Of a stretch of 64,000 nt of DNA, positions 58,169 through 64,000 are shown piece by piece. Each line of letters starts with the position of its first letter. Position 1 is the stretch's first letter. The DNA is from Capra hircus (taxonomy: Eukaryota > Chordata > Mammalia > Artiodactyla > Bovidae). A program made the translations under genes and the position numbers. The stretch lies in assembly GCF_001704415.2 (NCBI RefSeq), contig NW_017189517.1, positions 12,535,167 to 12,599,166 on the forward strand, written 5' to 3'. The notes under the pieces were generated by a model. The model was not told the origin of the DNA, searched no databases, and saw only the letters and a list, made by a program, of their open reading frames with translations.

Positions 58169-59468
58169 TCTTGGAAGTATGTATCCAAGTATGCAGTACA
58201 GCAACCTCAAAAACCAGAATGATGTTCATTTCCCAAGGCAAACCATTCAATATCACGGTAATCCAAGTCTATGCCCCACCAGTAATGCTGAAAAAGCTGA
58301 AGTTGAACAGTTCTATGAAGACCTACAAGACCTTCTAGAACTAACACCAAAAAGATGTCCTTTTCATTATAGGGGACTGGAATGCAAAAGTAGGAAGTCA
58401 GGAAATACCTGAAGTAACAGAAATTTGGCCTTGGAGTAAGAATGAAGCAGGGCAAAGGCTAATAGAGTTTTGCCAAGAAGCACTGGTCATAGCAAACACC
58501 CTCCAAAACACACAAGAGAAGACTCTACACATGGACATCACCAGATGGTCAACATGAAATCAGATTGATTATATTCTTTGCAGCCAAAGATGGAGAAGCT
58601 CTATACAGTCAGCAAAAAAGACCAGGAGCTGACTGTGGCTCAGATCATGAACTCCTTATTGCCAAATTCAGACTTAAATTGAAGAAAGTAGGGAAAACCA
58701 CTAGACCATTCAGGTATGACCTAAATCAAATCCTTATGATTATAAAGTGGAAGTGAGAAATAGATTTAAGGGATTAGATCTGATAGACAGAGTGCCTGAA
58801 GAACTATGGATGGAGGTTCGTGATATTGTACAGGAGAGGATCAAGACCATCCCCAGGAAAAGAAATGCAAAAAGGCAAAATGGCTGTCTGGCTGAAAGAA
58901 AAAAGCCCAAAGGAGAAAAGGAAAGATATACCCATTTGAATGCAGAGTTCCAAAGAATAGCAAGGAGAGATAAGAAAGCCTTCCTCAGTGATCAATGCAA
59001 AGAAATAGAGGAAAACAATAGAATGGAAAGACTAGAGATCTCTTCAAGAAAATTAGAGATACCAAGGGAACATTTCATGCAAAGATGGGCTTGATAAAGG
59101 ACAGAAATGGTATGGACCTAACAGAAGCAGAAGATATTAAGAAGAGTAAGACAAAAAAGATCTTCATGACCCAAATAATCATGATGGTGTGATCACTCAC
59201 CTAGAGCCAGACATCCTGGAATGTGAAGTCAAGTGGGCCTTAGGAAGCATCACAACAAAGCTAGTGGAGGTGATGGAATTCCAGTTGAGCTATTTCAAAT
59301 CCTGAAAGATGATGCTGTGAAAGTGCTGCACTCAATATGCCAGCAAATTTGGAAAACTCAGCAGTGGCCACAGGACTGGAAAAGGTCAGTTTTCATTCCA
59401 ATCCCAAAGAAAGGCAATGCCAAAGAATGCTCAAACTACCACACAATTGCACTCATCTCACATGCTAG
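58169..59468 (+). mobile_element. BovB LINE, plus strand, truncated at both ends, head to head with the previous one
   Basis: Forward BovB starting in the endonuclease domain ('gtatccaagtatgcagtaca'; translated 'IQVYAPP' and, at 58,375-58,398, 'GDWNAKVG', the endonuclease GD(F/W)NA motif). It runs through the linker ('MRSIKDRN'-type region near 59.1 kb) to the early RT block 'FIPIPKKGNAKECSNY' and 'IALISHAS', where a SINE interrupts it. It differs from the neighbouring minus BovB by numerous substitutions, so it is a separate copy. Multiple frameshifts. Confidence 0.9.
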
Positions 59469-59512
59469 CAGGAGAAGGCAATGGCACCCACTCCAGTACC
59501 CTTGCCTGGAAA
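59469..59512 (+). mobile_element. Bov-A2 SINE start, cut by the sequence gap
   Basis: 'caggagaaggcaatggcacc' and 'cactccagtacccttgcctg' are the first 40 or so bases of a BovA unit. The element then runs into the N gap, so its remainder is missing. Confidence 0.85.
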
Positions 59513-59518
59513 NNNNNN
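59513..59518. other. Assembly gap (six Ns)
   Basis: Six unknown bases. The left side ends inside a SINE; the right side restarts exactly with sequence already seen at 53,030. The true gap size is unknown. Confidence 0.99.
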
Positions 59519-59631
59519 TTTAAATTTGAAAATATAAAATGCAAACATGAGGAGCTGTGACTTATCCATGTTTATATACCCTTGACATCTAGTTAATATA
59601 AACAAAGTTAATCCTTAATAAATGTTTGAGA

Positions 59632-59941
59632 TTTCCCTGGTGGCGCAATGGATGGGAAGCCCCCACCACTGTAGGGAACACAGGTTCAATCTTTGGTCTG
59701 GGAAGATCACACATGCCAAGGAACAACTTAGCCCATGCTCCACAACTACTGAGTCTGTGCTCTAGAGCCCTTGAGCCTCAACTACAGAAGCCCACATGCT
59801 GTAACTACTGAAGCCTGTGTGCCTAGGAGCCCATGCTCTGCAACAAGAGAAATCACGCAATGAGAGGCCCACCTCACCACAACTAGAGAAAGTCCATGTC
59901 CAGCAACGAAGACCCAGCAAGCAAAAAGAAATACAAATAAT
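59632..59941 (+). mobile_element. CHR-type SINE (copy B)
   Basis: Same element as at 53,140-53,450, with identical target flanks (59621-59631 and 59942-59952) and a few one- or two-base indels ('cctaggagccc', 'cagcaagcaaaaag'). Confidence 0.9.
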
Positions 59942-60366
59942 AATGTGTGAGAATGTATTTATGAGAGCGATTATGGTGAACTACGATCAATATGTATTCA
60001 GTAATTGGACATGAGCCATCTACCCTCAGTGGCTTAGAGTCCTTCATTTACTTGCCTGAAGCTAGACTTGATCTTTCAGGATTATTTGCAACTCCAGCAT
60101 TCTTAAAGTCTTTATCCCTTGGTGAAAGAATCTTTTTTGACTTTTGACAAAACTAATAACGCAAGTTGTATTGTTTTGGTGATTACTTATTGGAAAATTG
60201 TTTTCTTCCTTGAGGCTTGAATGATTTTAGTGGAACAAGTACAAGTGATGATATCATCCATATTTAGACACTGGGAATTTAAGCTCAGTTTTATGTCAGT
60301 GTAAATTGATGTAAATTGAAGAAGTTTCTATTCTGCTGAGAACCTTTATGCTCTTTTGTGACATAT

Positions 60367-60543
60367 GTGTGTTAGTCGCTCAGTCGTGTCTGACCCTTTG
60401 CAACCCCCATGGACTGTAGCCTGCCAGGCTCCTCTGTCTGTGGAGTTATTCAGGCAAGAATACTGGAGTGGGTTGCCATTTCCTTCTCCAGGGGATCTTT
60501 CTGACCCAGGGATCAAACCCCAGTCTCCTGCATTGCAGGCAAG
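60367..60543 (-). mobile_element. Bov-tA SINE (copy B)
   Basis: Same element as at 53,876-54,052; no difference noticed by eye. Confidence 0.9.
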
Positions 60544-62447
60544 TACTGTTATTTAAAATAGAATCGAGGCATTTTGATTTCCTTCATTGATATCTTGAAT
60601 TATATGGCAGTTCAGTTTAGTCATTTTAGTCATGCAGTACTTGGTGACGTAGATGATATCATGTTAACCTAATTTCCTTATCATTCATGTAAGATATGCT
60701 CACATGATTTTAAATTGATGAACACAATGTGGTAACTGCAGTATAGAATTTTATTCATTTTAATGAGATTCCATTCACCTGAGTATAAATGTAAATACTC
60801 TATTTAATTCAATGTTTAAGCAATTACTCCCTCTCTTCCTCCTCTCCATTTTTGCTTGGCCATTTAAACTGAGTTGATTTTTGAATGATTCTTATCTATA
60901 GTCATTAATAGTTTCTTATTTTCCATATATGTTGGTGCTTACCTTAGTGAACAGAGTTCCTTGTTGGTCTGATTTCACCATTTCCTTAAGTTTTATTTTC
61001 AAATCCTGCTTTCTTTTCAGGCTCTTACTCAGATCACGTCCTGAAATCTTCATGTAGAAAAATCATTTTTATTTTGCCTTCTCCTTTTGATTTACATACT
61101 CCAGGTTTTGATATAGCAAGTTTACAAATTATCACAGAGAGAGGAGATTTAAAAGGTGCTGGCTACTTTGCTGTAGTATTATAGCGTCACAGTTTTTTCA
61201 TAATTTGTCCATCTTGGTTCAGAGTTTTCACTTTGATTCAAAAAGCCATTTTTTTTAATAGAAAATTTTATTATAGGGGGAGGGATTTAGTATGCCCAAA
61301 GGCTTTTATGCTTCCCTTCTGCCAGCTGGATGCCAGATTTCTGGACCACATGTTCATTTGAATAGGTGATTTTAAACCCAATGTGTCAAGCATTTTCTAA
61401 CTTATTTACCGGACATGCATGAAAAGATATATTCAAAAAATTTTAAGCAATTCAGGATCCTCTAGCTTCCATGGATAGGCAGTAATGAGCTTTCATATTG
61501 TAATTACAGGAAGCTGGGAAGAAAATTGAAAAACTGGTGTTTTTTTAGATTAGAATCAATGACTCTATTACTGTGACATCTGAGAGCTTTAAATATTGAA
61601 AAACTCAGCACCGCTATTTGGTGACAAGTCTGGAACTGAGATTTGTGACAGATTTTGTTTTGAAACTAGACTTTAATATTGCTATTTAATATTATCTACT
61701 TCATAGAATATTGGGATGATTCAATGAAATAATAAATATAAAACTCTTAAACAGTGTTTGGCACAAAATAGAGCTCCATAAGTGTTAACATCTAGAAATA
61801 CCAGTTGTTTAATAACTAAGATACCACTTTAGAATACATCTTAAAGTCTGCTCAGCGAAACACTTATCCTTCTCATTGTGTTTTAGTGGTTATTTTGTGA
61901 ACCCTAAACACACTCTTGGAATTTTTTACTCAATAAAATTTCTAGTATCTCAATTGATTTGAAATTGATATAGAGAATATTTTTAATGGAGTAATTGGTA
62001 TATTTATTCTGACCACAGAGGACAGAAGGAGAAATGGACTCATAGACAGAACTAGGAAAAGAGAAACCAAAACCAAACACTGGGTTAGCAGGAGGAATAT
62101 GCCAGATTGTATGTTTTGGCTAGCAATAGGCTGTGGCCAGGAGGGTCAGATGGTTATAAGCATGTGCGCTCAGTCTGATTCTAAAAAGGTTATAAAAATT
62201 AAAGAAGACAAGGTAGACCATAGTAGGAAAGTAGAGTCTAAAGTTTGTCTACAGTAGAGAGGCAGTTTAGACAAAATCATGTTTGCAAAGTGGTTTTCTC
62301 TGAAACTGAAAGAGGGTGTTGAGGCAGTTGCATTGAAATTAATGGAAGACACAGGCCCACTGGGGTCAATAAGTCCTTATAATATTAGTGCCAAGGGACT
62401 ACCTTTTCCCAGGGATTCAGAGCTTCAGAGAGCACTGTTCTGGTGTT
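60544..62447. other. Single-copy DNA in copy B, no gene recognised
   Basis: Repeat of 54,053-55,975 with small indels (for example T-run length near 61,251-61,258 and 61,540-61,546). No exon seen. Confidence 0.45.
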
Positions 62448-64000
62448 CAGTTCAGTTCAGTTCAGTCTCTCAGTCGTGTCCGACTCTTTGCAACCCCATG
62501 AATTGCAGCATGCCAGGCCTCCCTGTTCATCACCATCTCCCAGAGTTCACTCAGACTCACGTCCATCGAGTCCGTGATGCCATCCAGCAATCTCATCCTC
62601 GGTCATCCCCTTCTCCTCCTGCCCCCAATCCCTCCCAGCATCAGACTCTTTTCCAATGAGTGAACTCTTCACATGAGATGGGCAAAGCACTGGAGTTTCA
62701 GCTTTAGCATCATTCCTTCCAAAGAACACCCAGGGCTGATCTCCTTCAGAATGGACTGGTTGGATCTCCTTGCAGTCCAAGGGACTCTCAAGAGTCTTCT
62801 CCAACACCACAGTTCAAAAGCATCAATTCTTCGGCGCTCAGCCTTCTTCACAGTCCAACTCTCACATCCATACATGACCACTGGAAAAACCATAGCCTTG
62901 ACTAGAGGGACCTTAGTCGGCAAAGTAATGTCTCTGCTTTTGAATATGCTATCTAGGTTGGTCATAACTTTCCTTCCAAGGAGTAAGTGTCTTTTAATTT
63001 CATGGCTGCAGTCACCATCTGCAGTGATTTTGGAGCCCCCAAAAATAAAGTTTGACACTGTTTCCACTGTTTCCCCATCTATTTGCCATGAAGTGATGGG
63101 ACCGGATGCCATGATCTTCGTTTTCTGAATGTTGAGCTTTAAGCCAACTTTTTCACTCTCTTTCACTTTCATCAAGAGGCTTTTTAGCTCCTCTTCACTT
63201 TCTGCCATAAGGGTGGTGTCATCTGCATATCTGAGGTTATTGATATTTCTCCCGGCAATCTTGATTCCAGCTTGTGTTTCTTCCATTCCAGTGTTTCTCA
63301 TGATGTACTCTGCATATAAGTTAAATAAGCAGGGTGACAATATACAGCCTTGACATACTCCTTTTCCTATTTGGAACCAGTCTATTGTTCCATGTCCAGT
63401 TCTAACTGTTACTTCCTGACCTGCATACAGATTTCTCAAGAGGCAGGTTAGGTGGTCTGGTATTCCCATCTCTTTCAGAATTTTCCACAGTTTATTGTGA
63501 TCCACACAGTCAAAGGCTTTGGCATAGTTAATAAAGCAGAAATAGATGTTTTTCTGAAACTCTCTTGCTTTTTCCATGATCCAGCGGATGTTGGCAATTT
63601 GATCTCTGGTTCCTCTGCCTTTTCCAAAACCAGCTTGAACATCAGGAAGTTCACGGTTCACGTATTGCTGAAGCCTGGCTTGGAGAATTTTGAGCATTAC
63701 TTTACTAGCATGTGAGATGAGTGCAATTGTGCGGTAGTTTGAGCATTCTTTGGCATTGCCTTTCTTTGGGATTGGAATGAAAACTGACCTTTTCCAGTCC
63801 TGTGGCCACTGCTGAGTTTTCCAAATTTGCTGGCATATTGAGTGCAGCACTTTCACAGCATCATCTTTCAGGATTTGAAAAAGCTCAACTGGAATTCCAT
63901 CACCTCCACTAGCTTTGTTTGTAGTGATGCTTTCTAAGGCCCACTTGACTTCACTTTCCAAGATGTCTGCCTCTAGATTAGTGATCACACCATCATGATT
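62448..64000 (-). mobile_element. BovB LINE (copy B), continues past the window edge
   Basis: Reverse BovB starting with the CAGTTCAGTTCAGTTCAG tail. It covers the ORF2 C-terminus, RT and part of the linker. Better preserved than copy A and cut off by the window, so its 5' end is unknown. Confidence 0.93.
62669..63988 (-). pseudogene. BovB ORF2 remnant, RT plus C-terminal region, 440 codons open
   Basis: The longest open frame in the window, open to the window edge (the first codon, 63,986-63,988, is an internal GTG). In order: linker 'NKASGGDGIPVELFQILKDD', RT entry 'RSVFIPIPKKGNAKECSNYR', motif A at residues 151-160 reading CFINYAKAFD, 'GVCQGCILSPCLFNLYAEYI', catalytic YADD at residues 254-257 (63,218-63,229), then the C-terminal 'PVVMYGCESWTVKKAE' and 'ELWCWRRLLRVPWTARRSNQ' blocks. 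Motif A has Asn154 where copy A has Asp, which would remove a catalytic carboxylate. The frame ends at a TGA where the 39-kb copy has an Arg codon (CGA), losing about 75 C-terminal residues. Not a functional gene. Confidence 0.92.

Larger units (their letters stand above)
59519..64000 (+). repeat. Duplicated block, copy B (at least 4.48 kb, runs off the window)
   Basis: Second copy of 53,030-57,513, starting immediately after the N gap. Indel-only differences dominate outside the BovB. Its BovB has a longer open frame than copy A, so copy B is probably the better consensus. Confidence 0.95.

Noticed and set aside
55976..59468. Hairpin (fold-back) read chimera as the explanation for the inverted BovB pair
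   Set aside because: The two arms differ by many substitutions and by extent, whereas a fold-back artefact would give near-identical arms starting at one axis.

Overview
This window is nuclear DNA of a ruminant (Pecora, most likely a bovid or close relative). It holds many Bov-tA and Bov-A2 SINEs, several BovB (RTE-clade) LINE fragments, cetartiodactyl CHR-type SINEs, L1 pieces with a ruminant-style 3' UTR, and older MIR, L1 and L2 relics. I find no complete protein-coding gene. The long open frames are either pieces of retrotransposon polyprotein or chance frames in SINEs and in a GC-rich CpG island.

Layout. 1-7.4 kb is ordinary intergenic or intronic DNA with scattered SINEs, a BovB 3' end, MIRs and a CHR SINE with clean target-site duplications. 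7.8-12.3 kb is an ancient minus-strand L1 broken up by at least eight ruminant SINEs. 12.3-14.5 kb is a 2.2-kb minus-strand BovB with a 14-bp target-site duplication, a nested Bov-A2 and a tiny inverted 5' end. 14.5-28.6 kb is almost free of young retroposons and centres on a CpG island (about 17.27-18.55 kb). The island has two good splice donors, so it probably carries alternative non-coding first exons of a plus-strand gene whose body lies outside what I can read. 28.6-53 kb returns to a retroposon-rich landscape. It includes a 1.3-kb L1 with an unbroken ORF2 frame and matching target-site duplications, a BovB inserted into an L1, and a GC-rich solo LTR on the minus strand at 47.7-48.1 kb.

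53.0-64.0 kb has a structural anomaly. Positions 53,030-57,513 are repeated almost base for base at 59,519-64,000, just after a six-base N gap. The single-copy parts differ almost only by one-base or homopolymer indels. This looks more like a false duplication at a contig join than a biological segmental duplication. Between the copies, a minus BovB meets a plus BovB head to head.

I see no CRISPR array, operon, phage, toxin or other new system. The points most worth a second look are the gap-flanked duplication, the CpG-island promoter in its repeat desert, the solo LTR, and the BovB insertion with a short 5' inversion. Family names are from recognition by eye; nothing was searched.
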